From Thiohalomonas denitrificans (GTDB lineage Bacteria > Pseudomonadota > Gammaproteobacteria > Thiohalomonadales > Thiohalomonadaceae): a stretch of 64,000 bases of DNA. The notes beneath the pieces are model-generated. The model was not told the DNA's origin and ran no database searches. It worked only from the letters and a program-made list of their open reading frames with translations. Positions 29,340 to 39,892 of this stretch are shown here, in pieces. Position numbers and translations under genes: made by a program. The stretch covers positions 45,203 to 109,202 of the forward strand of contig NZ_FMWD01000005.1 in the NCBI RefSeq assembly GCF_900102855.1. The letters are read 5' to 3'. Position 1 is the first letter of the stretch; each line of letters opens with the position of its first letter.

Positions 29340-31601
29340 TTAATGCACCACCGCCTCCTCCTTACCTTCAAACTCGAAAGTAAGCTCGTCATCCTGCTCG
29401 GTGACCGTGACGTGACCGCCCCCCTCCAGTCGCCCGAACAGTAACTCCTCCGCCAGAGACTTCTTGATGTGCTCCTTGATGATCCGGGCCATCGGCCGGG
29501 CTCCCATGGTCGGGTCGTAGCCCCGCTTGGCCAGCCAGGCCTTTGCCCTCTCGTCGACATCGAGGGTGACGCCCTTCTCTTCCAGCTGCGCCTCCAGCTC
29601 CATGATGAATTTCTCCACCACGTGCTTGATGGTATCCGCCTCCAGAGACTTGAACTGGATGATGCCATCGAGCCGGTTACGGAACTCCGGCGAAAACATC
29701 TTTTTCACTGTCTCCATGCTGTCCGAGGAATGGTCCTGGGGTGCAAAACCAATCGAGGGCTTCGCCAGTTGCTCGGCGCCGGCGTTGGTGGTCATAACGA
29801 TGATCACATTGCGGAAGTCGGCCTTGCGGCCATTGTTGTCGGTCAGGGTGCCGTGGTCCATCACCTGCAGCAGCAGATTGAACACCTCTGGATGTGCCTT
29901 CTCGATCTCGTCAAGCAGCAGCACCGCATGCGGATGCTTGGTGACCGCTTCGGTCAACAGCCCGCCCTGGTCGAAGCCGACGTATCCCGGCGGCGCACCG
30001 ATAAGGCGCGATACCGTATGCCGCTCCATGTATTCCGACATGTCGAAGCGAATCAGTTCGATGCCGAGCACCCGTGCCAACTGACGTGTCACCTCGGTCT
30101 TGCCCACCCCGGTCGGTCCTGCAAACAGGAACGAGCCAATCGGCCGCTGATCCTGACCCAATCCCGAGCGCGCCATCTTGATGGCCGTCGACAGCGTGCT
30201 GATCGCCTCGTCCTGACCGTAGATCATCAGCTTCAGATCCCGTTCCAGGGTACGCAGGCTCTCCTTGTCCGAGCTGGAGACCGTCTTCGGCGGGATGCGG
30301 GCCATCTTTGCGATCACCCCCTCGATATCCTTCACGCCCACCGTTTTCTTGCGTTTCGACACCGGCAGCAACCGCTGCTGGGCGCCGGCCTCGTCGATGA
30401 CGTCGATGGCCTTGTCGGGGAGATGACGCTCCTGGATGTAGCGGGCCGAGAGGTCCGCAGCTGTCTTCAGTGCCTGCTTTGTGTAACGCACACTGTGGTG
30501 TGACTCAAAGCGCGTTTTCAGTCCCTCCAGGATCTGGAAGGTCTCCTCCGCGGTCGGCTCCGGCACATCGATTTTCTGGAAGCGACGAGCCAGGGCGTGA
30601 TCCTTTTCAAAAATGCCGCGGTACTCCTGATAGGTGGTAGAGCCGATGCACTTGAGCTCACCGGAGGCCAGCACCGGCTTGATCAGATTGGAGGCATCCA
30701 TCGCCCCTCCCGAAGCCGCACCGGCACCGATAATGGTATGGATCTCGTCGATGAACAGAATCGCGCCCTTTTCCCGCTTGAGCTGCGCGAGCACCGCCTT
30801 CAGGCGTTTCTCGAAATCACCCCGGTATTTGGTACCGGCGAGGAGCGCTCCCATATCCAGGGAGTGAACAATGGCGTCTTTCAGCACCTCAGGAACTTCA
30901 CCGTCCACCACCCGTTTTGCCAGCCCTTCCGCCAGCGCGGTCTTCCCCACGCCGGCTTCACCGACAAACAGGGGATTGTTCTTCCGGCGCCGGCAAAGTA
31001 CCTGCATGGTCCGCTCCAGCTCGTGCTTGCGACCGATAAGCGGATCGATGCGTCCCTTGCGCGCCATTTCGTTCAGATTGGTGGCGTAGGATTCGAGGGG
31101 GCTGCGAGAGGACTCCTGTTCCGCCTCGGCCGCACCCAGCTCGTCCTCGTCCGGCTCCTCTTCCCCCGGATTCTTGGCGATACCGTGGGAAATGTAATCG
31201 ACGATATCCAGGCGCGTAATCTGCTGTTTATTAAGGAAAAATACAGCCTGGGATTCCTTTTCACTGAAAATGGCGGCCAGTACGTTGGCGCCTGTGGCCT
31301 CCTTCTTTTCGGAGGACTGGACCTGGAAAACCGCCCGCTGGAGAACGCGCTGGAATCCCAGCGTGGGCTGGGTTTCACGGTCACTATTCTCGGGCAGCAA
31401 TGGGACCGTCTCGTCCAGAAAGGCGGAGAGCTCGCGGCGCAGCGTGTCCATGTCGGAACCACAAGCCCGGAGCACCTCTACGGCTGACGGGTTGTCCAGC
31501 AATGCAAGCAGCAGGTGCTCCACCGTCATATATTCGTGACGTTTGGCCCGCGCTTCCTTGAAAGCCAGATTCAGGGTGAACTCGAGCTCTTTACTTAGCA
31601 T
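29340..31601 (-). CDS. clpA: ATP-dependent Clp protease ATP-binding subunit ClpA
   Basis: 753 aa from the ATG at 31601 ([14 protein letters not shown]), which follows GAGGT and matches the family start. It has an N-domain (1-145), AAA+ domain 1 with P-loop [15 protein letters not shown] and AAA+ domain 2 with [15 protein letters not shown]; the ClpP-binding loop lies in the second domain. It unfolds substrates for ClpP. It sits 14 bases after clpS, on the same strand. Confidence 0.96.
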   Translation of the reverse strand: MLSKELEFTLNLAFKEARAKRHEYMTVEHLLLALLDNPSAVEVLRACGSDMDTLRRELSAFLDETVPLLPENSDRETQPTLGFQRVLQRAVFQVQSSEKKEATGANVLAAIFSEKESQAVFFLNKQQITRLDIVDYISHGIAKNPGEEEPDEDELGAAEAEQESSRSPLESYATNLNEMARKGRIDPLIGRKHELERTMQVLCRRRKNNPLFVGEAGVGKTALAEGLAKRVVDGEVPEVLKDAIVHSLDMGALLAGTKYRGDFEKRLKAVLAQLKREKGAILFIDEIHTIIGAGAASGGAMDASNLIKPVLASGELKCIGSTTYQEYRGIFEKDHALARRFQKIDVPEPTAEETFQILEGLKTRFESHHSVRYTKQALKTAADLSARYIQERHLPDKAIDVIDEAGAQQRLLPVSKRKKTVGVKDIEGVIAKMARIPPKTVSSSDKESLRTLERDLKLMIYGQDEAISTLSTAIKMARSGLGQDQRPIGSFLFAGPTGVGKTEVTRQLARVLGIELIRFDMSEYMERHTVSRLIGAPPGYVGFDQGGLLTEAVTKHPHAVLLLDEIEKAHPEVFNLLLQVMDHGTLTDNNGRKADFRNVIIVMTTNAGAEQLAKPSIGFAPQDHSSDSMETVKKMFSPEFRNRLDGIIQFKSLEADTIKHVVEKFIMELEAQLEEKGVTLDVDERAKAWLAKRGYDPTMGARPMARIIKEHIKKSLAEELLFGRLEGGGHVTVTEQDDELTFEFEGKEEAVVH

Positions 31602-31615
31602 GATTACCTCGTGGG

Positions 31616-31942
31616 CTAGGCAGCTTCCATTGTGCAAAGGAGCGGATGCTCGTGCTTGCGTGCATGTTCGCAGACCTGAACCACTTTCGTTTCGGCGACG
31701 TCCCGAGCGAAAGTCCCGCAAACCGCTTTACCTTCAGTATGTACCGCAAGCATCACCCGCGTCGCTTTATGGCGATCCATGCCGAAAAACTGTTCCAGTA
31801 CATGGATGACGAAGTCCATTGGAGTATAGTCATCGTTCAGTAAAATGACTTTGTACATGGGTGGCCGTCTTAGTTCCGGCTTACTCTCTTCGACCGCCAG
31901 ACTTTCATCGTGTTCGTGTTGGGTCTTGTCCTTTTTCGACAT
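31616..31942 (-). CDS. clpS: ATP-dependent Clp protease adaptor ClpS
   Basis: A 108-aa N-recognin. The binding pocket residues lie in [19 protein letters not shown] and the C-terminal helix in [23 protein letters not shown]. It delivers proteins with N-terminal Leu/Phe/Trp/Tyr to ClpAP, using degrons made by the aat and bpt products encoded 3-5 kb away. Confidence 0.95.
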   Translation of the reverse strand: MSKKDKTQHEHDESLAVEESKPELRRPPMYKVILLNDDYTPMDFVIHVLEQFFGMDRHKATRVMLAVHTEGKAVCGTFARDVAETKVVQVCEHARKHEHPLLCTMEAA

Positions 31943-32191
31943 GACCTGTACCCCAAAAGCTTTGCAAGAATTTGTTGGTCAACCCAAGACATCGGCCCTG
32001 GAACCCCTTTCCAACGCCCGGTTGGACAAACGCTCAAAAATGTTAGAGATTTCACGCATCTTCAAGGTTCCCCTGAACCATGCAGTTGCCCGAAGCTCTT
32101 GGGCATAAGTGTACTATGCCCAGCCACGGGTAAAACCATGAATTTCATGCGTGATGGATGGGGCCGGTCTGCCGATTACCCGTCGGAAACA
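31943..32191. other. clpS upstream region
   Basis: About 250 bases between the clpS start and the icd terminator, presumably with the clpS-clpA promoter. No further element is recognised. Confidence 0.4.
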
Positions 32192-32219
32192 GAAAAGGGG
32201 GCGAAAACCCTCGCCCCCC
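32192..32219 (-). terminator. Terminator after icd
   Basis: On the minus strand the stem GGGGGCGA / TCGCCCCC (8 bp, 6-base loop) is followed by TTTTCT, 25 bases past the icd stop. Confidence 0.85.
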
Positions 32220-32243
32220 TGATCTCCGGCGGCTCAGTCCGGC

Positions 32244-33500
32244 TCACATATTGTCGATAATGGCGTCGCCAAATCCCGAACAGCTCAACAGCGTCGCGCC
32301 CTCCATCAGCCGTTCGAAGTCGTAGGTCACGGTCTTGGCGGCGATGGCACCTGCCATACCCTTGACGATGAGATCGGCGGCTTCACTCCAGCCCAGATGG
32401 CGCAGCATCATTTCGGCTGAAAGGATCAGGGAGCCCGGGTTCACCTGATCCTTGCCGGCATACTTGGGGGCGGTACCGTGGGTCGCCTCGAACATCGCCA
32501 CGCTATCGGAAAGGTTGGCCCCCGGGGCGATACCGATACCACCCACCTGTGCCGCCAGTGCGTCGGAGACGTAGTCTCCGTTGAGGTTCAGGGTGGCAAT
32601 CACATCGTATTCGGCCGGGCGCAGGAGGATTTGCTGCAGGAATGCATCGGCAATGGCATCCTTGATGACGATCGCTTTCCCGCTTCTGGGGTTTTTCAGG
32701 GTCATCCAGGGACCGCCATCCAGCAGCTCGGCGCCGAACTCGTCGGCTGCCAATTCATAGCCCCAGTTTTTGAAGGCGCCCTCGGTAAACTTCATGATAT
32801 TGCCCTTGTGCACCAGCGTTACCGAGTCGCGATCGTTGTCAATGGCATACTGAATGGCCTTGCGTACCAGGCGCCTGGTACCCTCTTCCGAGACTGGCTT
32901 GACCCCAATCCCCGAACTCTCCGGGAAGCGGATTTTGGTTACGCCCATTTCGTTCCGGAAGAAGTCGATCACCTTCCTGACTTCGGGGGTACCGGCAGCC
33001 CATTCGATACCGGCGTAGATGTCTTCGGAATTCTCGCGGAAGATGACCATGTCGGTCTTCTCCGGCTCCTTGAGGGGACTGGGGGTGCCGTCGTAATAAC
33101 GCACCGGGCGCAGGCACACATAGAGGTCCAGGTCCTGACGCAGGGTGACGTTCAGGGAGCGAATACCGCCACCGACCGGTGTGGTCAGCGGACCCTTGAT
33201 GGCCACGGAAAAATCCTTGATCGCCTGCAGCGTCTCGGCGGGAAGCCAGGTGTTCTCGCCGTAGCGTTCGTTGGCCTTCTCGCCGGCATAGATTTCCATC
33301 CAGGCAATGGAGCGTTCACCACCGAAGGCTTTATCCACGGCAGCATCCACCACCTTACGCATTACCGGCGTGATATCGACTCCGGTGCCGTCGCCTTCAA
33401 TAAAGGGCACAATGGGGTGCTTGGAAACGTTCAGCGAAAAATCGGTGTTAACGGTGATTTTCTCGCCGTTCTCGGGCACCTGGATTTGATCGTAGGCCAT
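32244..33500 (-). CDS. icd: NADP-dependent isocitrate dehydrogenase
   Basis: 418 aa from the ATG at 33500 ([18 protein letters not shown]), preceded by GGAGTG; E. coli Icd has 416. It oxidises isocitrate to 2-oxoglutarate. The substrate-binding loop [25 protein letters not shown] is present (LNVTLRQ, LRPVRY); its Ser is the target of AceK in E. coli. The C-terminal NADP block is [16 protein letters not shown]. It is divergent from rluE across a 253-bp AT-rich gap. Confidence 0.95.
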   Translation of the reverse strand: MAYDQIQVPENGEKITVNTDFSLNVSKHPIVPFIEGDGTGVDITPVMRKVVDAAVDKAFGGERSIAWMEIYAGEKANERYGENTWLPAETLQAIKDFSVAIKGPLTTPVGGGIRSLNVTLRQDLDLYVCLRPVRYYDGTPSPLKEPEKTDMVIFRENSEDIYAGIEWAAGTPEVRKVIDFFRNEMGVTKIRFPESSGIGVKPVSEEGTRRLVRKAIQYAIDNDRDSVTLVHKGNIMKFTEGAFKNWGYELAADEFGAELLDGGPWMTLKNPRSGKAIVIKDAIADAFLQQILLRPAEYDVIATLNLNGDYVSDALAAQVGGIGIAPGANLSDSVAMFEATHGTAPKYAGKDQVNPGSLILSAEMMLRHLGWSEAADLIVKGMAGAIAAKTVTYDFERLMEGATLLSCSGFGDAIIDNM

Positions 33501-33753
33501 GCTCACTCCACTTCCGGAAGCCAAAAAGAAGTCGCGGATTCTAGCATTCCGCCCGCTATTTTCGGTAGTTTCCCGAATACAGCGCCGCATACCGGCCCCG
33601 GAAAAGTGAATAATTAACTTTAAATAAGAATTTCAAGATATTGAATTAATTAATATTTTATACATATCGTTGGCCCGTAGAAACACCACGCGGTCTGAAG
33701 GCCGACAACAACGCATGGCCCACTAGCCCGACCTGTCACGGTATTCGATTTCC
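33501..33753. promoter_or_regulatory. Divergent promoter region icd/rluE
   Basis: A strongly AT-rich core (33605-33668, with ttaattaatattttatac) lies between the divergent icd and rluE genes. Multiple -10-like hexamers are possible; none is singled out. Confidence 0.45.
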
Positions 33754-34407
33754 ATGACGAAACTCATCCTGTTCAACAAACCCTATGGCGTCCTCACCCA
33801 GTTTCGGGATCGTGAGGGCCGCGCCACCCTGGCAGACTACATTTCGATCAAGGGCGTCTATCCGGCCGGACGGCTGGATCGGGACAGCGAGGGTCTGCTG
33901 CTGCTGACCGATTCCGGTTCCCTGCAGCACCGGATTGCCGATCCGCGTCATAAACTTTCCAAGACCTATTGGGTCCAGGTGGAAAAGGAACCCGGCAAGG
34001 AGGTGTTGCAGCAGCTGGCCACAGGGGTAGAGTTGAAGGATGGCCGAACCCGGCCGGCGAAGGTGGAGCGAATGGCCGAACCGGAGCTCTGGCCGCGGGA
34101 TCCACCGGTGCGTGAGCGCAAGTCGATACCCACCGCCTGGCTGCAGCTGACCCTGACCGAGGGCCGGAATCGACAGGTCCGGCGCATGACCGCCGCGGTG
34201 GGTCACCCGACTCTGCGTCTGGTCCGTGTAGCCATCGGCCCGTTTGGACTGGAAGGGCTTGCGCCCGGCGAGTGGCGCGAGGTTGACCCCGAACAGTATC
34301 GGGGTATAGTTCCGCGGAAACCGACCCAGCGGCCGGTTCCTCGACACCGACGAGGAGACAGCCATGAGCACCGAAAACCCGCACGTCACCGTCGCCGCGA
34401 TCATTGA
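33754..34407 (+). CDS. rluE: 23S rRNA pseudouridine(2457) synthase RluE
   Basis: A 217-aa member of the RsuA family without an S4 domain. The catalytic Asp is D42 in [17 protein letters not shown]; the second motif is [11 protein letters not shown]. The last 15 codons overlap nudJ in another frame and give a basic tail ([15 protein letters not shown]). The order rluE-nudJ-mnmA-hflD is the same as in E. coli. Confidence 0.92.
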   Translation: MTKLILFNKPYGVLTQFRDREGRATLADYISIKGVYPAGRLDRDSEGLLLLTDSGSLQHRIADPRHKLSKTYWVQVEKEPGKEVLQQLATGVELKDGRTRPAKVERMAEPELWPRDPPVRERKSIPTAWLQLTLTEGRNRQVRRMTAAVGHPTLRLVRVAIGPFGLEGLAPGEWREVDPEQYRGIVPRKPTQRPVPRHRRGDSHEHRKPARHRRRDH

Positions 34408-34813
34408 ACACGATGATCGGTTTTTGCTCGTGGAGGAGCAGCCTGCAGAGACGGTGGTGCTGAACCAGCCTGCCGGGCACGTGGAGCCGGGAGAGTCGAT
34501 TCTCGACGCCGTCATCCGCGAAACCTTCGAAGAGACGGGGCGTCACTTCACGCCCGATGCCCTGGTCGGCATCTATACATGGACGAATCCGCGTACGGGT
34601 GCCTGCTTTGTCCGCTTCGCCATCCACGGACGCGCCTCGGATGCCGACGAGTCCCGGGAACTGGATAAAGATATTATCGATACACTCTGGCTCAATCGGG
34701 TCGAGGTCTGGTCTCAACGCCACAAATTGCGCAGCCCCATGGTGCTGCGGGTCATCGACGATTATCTTGCCGGTCACCGCCATCCGTTAAGCATATTGAC
34801 CGATATCACCTAA
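34364..34813 (+). CDS. nudJ: NUDIX hydrolase NudJ-like
   Basis: 149 aa. The NUDIX box [22 protein letters not shown] is complete (seen as [12 protein letters not shown] and RETFEETG). E. coli NudJ hydrolyses nucleoside tri- and diphosphates and HMP-PP. The start lies 44 bases inside rluE, with gaggaga just upstream, so the two are translationally coupled. Confidence 0.9.
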   Translation: MSTENPHVTVAAIIEHDDRFLLVEEQPAETVVLNQPAGHVEPGESILDAVIRETFEETGRHFTPDALVGIYTWTNPRTGACFVRFAIHGRASDADESRELDKDIIDTLWLNRVEVWSQRHKLRSPMVLRVIDDYLAGHRHPLSILTDIT

Positions 34814-34816
34814 CCA

Positions 34817-35926
34817 ATGCCCCATCCCAAACACGTCATCGTCGGCCTCTCCGGCGGGGTAGACTCCTCTGTTGCCGCACTTCTTCTCCAGAAACAGGGC
34901 TACCGGGTGGAGGGCCTGTTCATGAAAAACTGGGAGGAGGACGACACCTCCGATCACTGTACAGCGGCAGAAGACCTCGCCGATGCCCAGGCGGTGGCCG
35001 ATGCCCTCGGTATTCGCTTGCACGCCATCAATTTTTCTGCCGAGTACTGGGACCGCGTTTTCACCCATTTCCTCGACGAATTCCGCGCCGGGCGAACGCC
35101 CAATCCCGACGTCCTCTGCAATACCGAGATCAAATTCAAGGCGTTCCTCGAACACGCCATCGATCTGGGTGCCGATGCCATCGCCACTGGACACTATGCG
35201 CGGGTACGCGAGCGAAACGGAAGTTTCCAGCTTCTCAAGGGACTGGATGCGGACAAAGACCAGAGCTATTTCCTGCACGGCCTTAATCAGTACCAGCTCT
35301 CGCGGGCGCTCTTTCCGCTGGGTGAACTCGACAAGGGCGAGGTACGGAAGATCGCGCAAGCAGCCGGACTGGTTACCTTCGCCAAACGCGACAGCACCGG
35401 TATCTGTTTCATCGGGGAGCGTGATTTTCGCACCTTTCTGAAGCGTTACCTGCCCGCCCAGCCCGGCGACATGCGGACCCCCGAGGGGGAGACGATCGGA
35501 CGCCACGAGGGGCTCATGTACTATACGCTGGGACAGCGGCAGGGACTCGGCATCGGCGGCGTGCCCGGCTATCCGGAGGCGCCCTGGTTCGTCGTCGACA
35601 AGGACCTGGAGAACAACATCCTTGTGGTCGCCCAGGGACATAATCACCCGCGGCTGCTCAGCAGCGCACTGATCACCGGACCGGTCCACTGGATCAGCGG
35701 CGAGACGCCAGTCATGCCGCTGCCCTGCTCTGCCAGAGTCCGCTACCGGCAGTCCGATCAGTCCTGTATGGTGGAGAGCCATTCCGGGAATAGCGTCCGC
35801 GCCAGCTTCGATGTCCCCCAGCGGGCGGTAACCCCCGGTCAGTCGGTGGTATTCTATGCGGGCGAAATCTGCCTGGGCGGCGCAGTGATCGAGACAGCGT
35901 TCACCGAATCCAGACCCCGGGATTGA
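34817..35926 (+). CDS. mnmA: tRNA-specific 2-thiouridylase
   Basis: A 369-aa enzyme that thiolates U34 of tRNA-Lys/Glu/Gln. The PP-loop is [16 protein letters not shown], the catalytic Cys pair lies in [12 protein letters not shown] and [10 protein letters not shown], and GHYAR is the tRNA-binding block. It starts 3 bases after nudJ. Confidence 0.96.
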   Translation: MPHPKHVIVGLSGGVDSSVAALLLQKQGYRVEGLFMKNWEEDDTSDHCTAAEDLADAQAVADALGIRLHAINFSAEYWDRVFTHFLDEFRAGRTPNPDVLCNTEIKFKAFLEHAIDLGADAIATGHYARVRERNGSFQLLKGLDADKDQSYFLHGLNQYQLSRALFPLGELDKGEVRKIAQAAGLVTFAKRDSTGICFIGERDFRTFLKRYLPAQPGDMRTPEGETIGRHEGLMYYTLGQRQGLGIGGVPGYPEAPWFVVDKDLENNILVVAQGHNHPRLLSSALITGPVHWISGETPVMPLPCSARVRYRQSDQSCMVESHSGNSVRASFDVPQRAVTPGQSVVFYAGEICLGGAVIETAFTESRPRD

Positions 35927-35978
35927 GTCGGGCCCTCGCCACCCTTATCTTCCTATCGGACTCGTCCGCGGAACTTTC

Positions 35979-36596
35979 ATGAACAAAAGCGTTACCGACA
36001 AAACCCTGGCGCTCGCCGGCATCTTTCAGGCGGTCTACCTGGTCGATCAGGTGGCCCGGCGCGGATCCGCTGATCCGGCTGCATTCGAGACCTCCATCCG
36101 TAGCCTGTTCGCGACCACGCCAAAAAGTGCCGAGGATGTATACGGCAGCAGCCGCCAGCTACAAACCGGGCTGGAATGCCTGCAGTCTCAACTCGGTTCC
36201 GGAGATACGCCGAGAAACCTGGAATTGACCCGCTACGCCATCGGGATTCTTCACCTCGAACGGAAACTCAGCAAGAAACCGCGAAACCTCGACAATATCG
36301 GCAAAGGGATTGATCGCGCCCGACGACAGGCAGAGCACTTCTCCCTCACTCACGAGAACGTCGTCGCGAGTCTGGCCGATACCTACGTGAACAGCGTCAG
36401 TATCCTCACGCCGCGAATCATGGTGGCCGGTGAACATGGACATCTGAACCAGAGCGCCAATGCCAACCGAGTGCGCGCCCTGCTGCTCTCGGCTATCCGT
36501 TCAGCCGTGCTCTGGAAGCAGAGCGGTGGTGGCCGCCTTCAACTGCTGTTCCGTCGCAAGGCGTTTCTCGATGAGGCGCAGCGACTGCTCGGATAG
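35979..36596 (+). CDS. hflD: High frequency lysogenization protein HflD homolog
   Basis: A 205-aa all-helical protein (E. coli 213). The typical N-terminus DKTLALAGIFQAVYLVDQVAR and the C-terminal NRVRALLLSAIRSAVLWKQSGG...LLFRRK identify the family. E. coli HflD is a peripheral membrane protein that binds phage lambda CII. It follows mnmA by 52 bases. purB, which comes next in E. coli, is missing here. Confidence 0.93.
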   Translation: MNKSVTDKTLALAGIFQAVYLVDQVARRGSADPAAFETSIRSLFATTPKSAEDVYGSSRQLQTGLECLQSQLGSGDTPRNLELTRYAIGILHLERKLSKKPRNLDNIGKGIDRARRQAEHFSLTHENVVASLADTYVNSVSILTPRIMVAGEHGHLNQSANANRVRALLLSAIRSAVLWKQSGGGRLQLLFRRKAFLDEAQRLLG

Positions 36597-36737
36597 GCGA
36601 TAGTCCTGCTGCGATTGGCACCACGGAGTATCGCGGCCGGGAGCGGCCCTCCTACCGAGAGCAGCGGAGCCAATCCCCGGGTAGAAGGCGCGCCCTCGCG
36701 GCGATTGGTGTCACGGACCTCCCGCCGGGGCGGCCTC
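36597..36737. repeat. REP-like GC-rich stretch between hflD and methyltransferase
   Basis: The gap between these two convergent genes contains repeated fragments of the type gcggccgggagcggcc-ctcctac and ggcggcctcctac, resembling the common (T)GTAGGAGCGGCC dispersed repeats. No full element boundaries could be set. Confidence 0.45.
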
Positions 36738-37409
36738 CTACGCCCGGGCCCAGAACAGGGCCGCACATCCGACGATTTCGATGCCGCTGTGTGGAAACCG
36801 CTCCTCAAGGATTGCCTTCAACTGCTCCAGATCATCATCGCGATTGCTGAAGATGCGCTTGCGGTTATAGAGATTCATCAGACGTCGGGCCACCGGAGTA
36901 CGCGTAACACCCGTGTGCAGGAGGGTCGAACCAAACAGGGTACCGCCCGGATTGAGGTGCTTCCGCAGGTGATCGAACACCACCGCTTTCTCCTGCATCG
37001 TCCCCGGAAGACAGTGGAGAACATAATTCAGGCTGATGGAATCATAGCGATCTCCGTTCAGCTCGATGGGTTCGAGGGCGTTGCGCCAAAAAACCTCGGG
37101 CTTGTAGCGGGCGATGCGCTGAGAGGTACGGGCGAGGCTACAAGGGTTGAGATCGAGCAGTCCGATGCGCGGTGTGTCGGATGGAAAGCGGCAGACGTCC
37201 AGAAAATAGCCGGTACCGACACCCACATCCAGATGGTTATCCGTCACATGCCGGTCAAAGTGGGCCACCAGCCTCTCTGTCGGGCACTTCCAGACGAAGC
37301 GGTTGGATACCCCGAGCATGTACCAGTCGTACACAGCAAGGGTAAAACGGGTATAAACCGAATGCCCCGAGGCCCCCTCGGGGTACATACTGCTGGCTTC
37401 CATCGACAT
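36738..37409 (-). CDS. Class I SAM-dependent methyltransferase
   Basis: 223 aa. The SAM-binding motif I is LDVGVGTGYFLD, the acidic loop is LLDLNPCSL, and motif post-II is SISLNYVLHCLPG. The N-terminal segment (VYTRFTLAVYDWYMLGVSNRFVWKCP) is amphipathic or hydrophobic and may contact a membrane or small-molecule substrate. The methyl acceptor is unknown. It is divergent from fnr. Confidence 0.85.
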   Translation of the reverse strand: MSMEASSMYPEGASGHSVYTRFTLAVYDWYMLGVSNRFVWKCPTERLVAHFDRHVTDNHLDVGVGTGYFLDVCRFPSDTPRIGLLDLNPCSLARTSQRIARYKPEVFWRNALEPIELNGDRYDSISLNYVLHCLPGTMQEKAVVFDHLRKHLNPGGTLFGSTLLHTGVTRTPVARRLMNLYNRKRIFSNRDDDLEQLKAILEERFPHSGIEIVGCAALFWARA

Positions 37410-37563
37410 GTTCGAATACCAAGGGAACGGGTATCATGGGGCAATCAGAAAGAGTGATCAAATTCTCTGCGTGATTTTGCCCGGTGGAACTCTTGGAACG
37501 GGTATGCTCCACAACCAATGGTGACACTATTTCAAGACGTCCCCTGGAGGAAAGGTAAAGCAT

Positions 37564-38310
37564 ATGGCCCGGACAGTTTGCCGCCGAAAGCCCGAAGTTG
37601 AATGTCGCGACTGCGAACTTTTCGGCATCTGCCAGGTTGCTGGCCTCGGGTCTATCGACGATTCGCTGCTGGATGACGTGGTGTCACGGCAGTGCCCCGT
37701 AGCCAAGGGCGAGACGCTTCTGATCCCCGGCACGCCCTTTCGCGGCGTCTTCGCGGTGAAATCGGGAGCATTCAGGACGACAAACAGTGTCGGGCAGAGC
37801 GATCGCGTAATCGGCTTTCATTTTCTGGGTGAACTGATTGGTCTCGAAACCATCAATGGCGGCCAGTACCTGTATACCGTCAAGGCCCTCGAAGATAGCA
37901 GTGTCTGCGAACTCGATTTCGCCCACCTGCACCGACTGGGCCCGCGTCTGGTCCAGTTTCAGGAGCAACTGATCCAGGCGATGAGCCGGCGAATGCGCCA
38001 CGACCAGCAGATATGTACTCTGCTCAGGGCGCAAAACTCCGAGCGGCGACTGGCTGCATTCCTCTATAGTGTCGCCAACCGACTCGATGCCAGCCGCAAA
38101 CCGGCAGCCGAATTCCGCTTGCCGATGCGACGCGAGGACATCGCCAGTTATCTCGGCCTGGCGGTGGAGACAATCAGCCGGCTTCTGACCCAGTTCAACC
38201 AGCGCGGCATCGCCGATTTGCGGGGCCGAAACGCCCGCATTCTCGATTTCGACGCCCTGCGGACACTGGCCGGATTCAACCCTCCGGCAAAAACAGCCTC
38301 AAGAGGCTGA
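37564..38310 (+). CDS. fnr: FNR-type 4Fe-4S oxygen-sensing transcription regulator
   Basis: 248 aa. The cluster ligands are present: C14-x2-C17-x5-C23 (ECRDCELFGIC) with the fourth Cys in SSVCELDF, the same spacing as E. coli FNR. The cNMP-like barrel is followed by dimer helix and HTH, with ETISRLLTQFNQRGI as recognition region (E..SR as in FNR, which reads TTGAT). It probably controls anaerobic genes; a matching site lies at 39770-39783. Confidence 0.93.
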   Translation: MARTVCRRKPEVECRDCELFGICQVAGLGSIDDSLLDDVVSRQCPVAKGETLLIPGTPFRGVFAVKSGAFRTTNSVGQSDRVIGFHFLGELIGLETINGGQYLYTVKALEDSSVCELDFAHLHRLGPRLVQFQEQLIQAMSRRMRHDQQICTLLRAQNSERRLAAFLYSVANRLDASRKPAAEFRLPMRREDIASYLGLAVETISRLLTQFNQRGIADLRGRNARILDFDALRTLAGFNPPAKTASRG

Positions 38311-38366
38311 AAGCTGAAACCGGGATCACCATCAAGCCGCACTGAATCCCTGCAGGGCGGCTTCGT

Positions 38367-39659
38367 TCAGGTCTGGCAGACTCGATTGCGTCCCATCCGC
38401 TTGGCTTCATAAAGGGCACGGTCCGCGGCGCTGACGATTTGCTGTTCGGTACAGCACGCCTCCGATACGCTGGAGAGACCGATACTTGCTGAAATACCGA
38501 AGGTTGCGCCAGCTGTTTCCACCGAAACGGCCGCGATGTCATTTCGTATCCGTTCCGCTAACGCGAGTGCCCCGGTGGCGTCTGTCCGGGATACGATAAT
38601 TGCGAACTCCTCACCCCCGTAACGGGCCACACAGTCGCTCTGCCGCAACGACAACCGAATGGTCTCGGCCACCTTGCGTAAGGCTTCATCCCCCGCCGGA
38701 TGACCGTAGGTGTCATTGACCGTCTTGAAATGATCGAGGTCCAGCAGTATCAGGGCAAAAGGATCTCCGTAGCGAGACCAGCGGTTCAATTCCTCGTTCA
38801 GGCAATGCAGAAAACCCCGGTAGTTTTTCACCTCGGTCAGCTCGTCCCGCATCGACTGATCGAGAAGCTCCTTCTGAGCCTTTTTCAGCTCGTGTGCCAT
38901 GGTGTTGAAGGCATCTGCGAGCTGTCCCAACTCATCGTCGGAATCAATCGTGACGTGGCTCGTCAGGTCCCCCTTCCCGATTCTTTGCGCACCTTGATGC
39001 AGAGCGGAAATCGGCAAGAGGATGGAACGTGCGAATGCAAATCCCGTCAACGCAGTCATCAGCAGGGCGAGGGTGATAGCCCCCAGTAGAAACATCGGGG
39101 CCATTTCCCCAAGTTTGCCGGCCTGGAGCAGGCGGTTATAGGTTATCCGTGAGTACGAGTCTTCCAGTGCCTCCAGGAGGCTGACGGCTCGCAGAAACTG
39201 GTCATTGACGTTTACAAGCGCTGCGCCGCTCTCCCCCTGCCGTTCCGACAGACTGCTTCCGAGAAGCACCGTTCCCTGAGACCAAGCCTCCTGCCAGGCT
39301 TTCTGTGCTGCCAGCAGGAGCTCCTGTTCGTCGCTATACCCATCTATCCGGGAGATCAGGTGTGCAAATTTCTCATCCACCCGATTGCGAGATATTGCAA
39401 GGGTACGCTGGAACGTGGCGGTGCCGGTCGTGTACTGCTCATTTAAAGAAAACACCGCCCGCAGTACGCTCCTTTCAAGATCTACGATCGATTCCCGTAG
39501 TGGCGGCCCATTCTGTAATATTTCATCCACTGTACCGATCACGGTCGGACGGATGATTCCAACGGCAACCACCACAACCAGGACAATAGGCAGGAATATC
39601 GCACCCATCCCTATGGCGAACCGCCGTGCCAATGTCATTCGTGAAAAAAAGCCCCCCAC
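38367..39659 (-). CDS. Membrane diguanylate cyclase (HAMP-GGDEF)
   Basis: 430 aa. A transmembrane segment at about 13-35 and another at about 190-212 flank a periplasmic helical sensor. A HAMP domain follows (LPISALHQGAQRIGKGDLT), then a GGDEF domain with intact GGEEF (348-352) and a product-inhibition I-site RQSD (339-342). It should make c-di-GMP. The C-terminal EAL domain is absent. Targets in this window could include the riboswitch at 1292-1398. It is convergent with fnr. Confidence 0.92.
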   Translation of the reverse strand: MGGFFSRMTLARRFAIGMGAIFLPIVLVVVVAVGIIRPTVIGTVDEILQNGPPLRESIVDLERSVLRAVFSLNEQYTTGTATFQRTLAISRNRVDEKFAHLISRIDGYSDEQELLLAAQKAWQEAWSQGTVLLGSSLSERQGESGAALVNVNDQFLRAVSLLEALEDSYSRITYNRLLQAGKLGEMAPMFLLGAITLALLMTALTGFAFARSILLPISALHQGAQRIGKGDLTSHVTIDSDDELGQLADAFNTMAHELKKAQKELLDQSMRDELTEVKNYRGFLHCLNEELNRWSRYGDPFALILLDLDHFKTVNDTYGHPAGDEALRKVAETIRLSLRQSDCVARYGGEEFAIIVSRTDATGALALAERIRNDIAAVSVETAGATFGISASIGLSSVSEACCTEQQIVSAADRALYEAKRMGRNRVCQT

Positions 39660-39769
39660 ATCCCCTCCGCAGTCGCGCGCGTAACAATCAACCTACTTCT
39701 TGAGTATTTCTAAAAGACATCAATGAAGATACCACGTGACGATTCGATGATTTCAAAATTACTTGCGCA

Positions 39770-39812
39770 TTGACCCAAATCAATGGGTTTTTTTCCTTGG
39801 CTCGTGTATTCT
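39770..39812 (+). promoter_or_regulatory. FNR-dependent class II promoter (putative)
   Basis: TTGAC-CCAA-ATCAA (39770-39783) differs from the FNR consensus TTGAT-N4-ATCAA at one base. A -10-like TATTCT lies at 39807-39812. That would put the box about 42 bases before the transcription start, the spacing of FNR-activated class II promoters. It precedes the P-loop protein and, perhaps, the oxidoreductase gene. Confidence 0.62.
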
Positions 39813-39892
39813 GCCGGACCGTCGGAAGTTCACACTTTCAAAAAATCATCTGAAAACCCGCACCTCTCCGCCCATCAATCAAGAATGCACCT

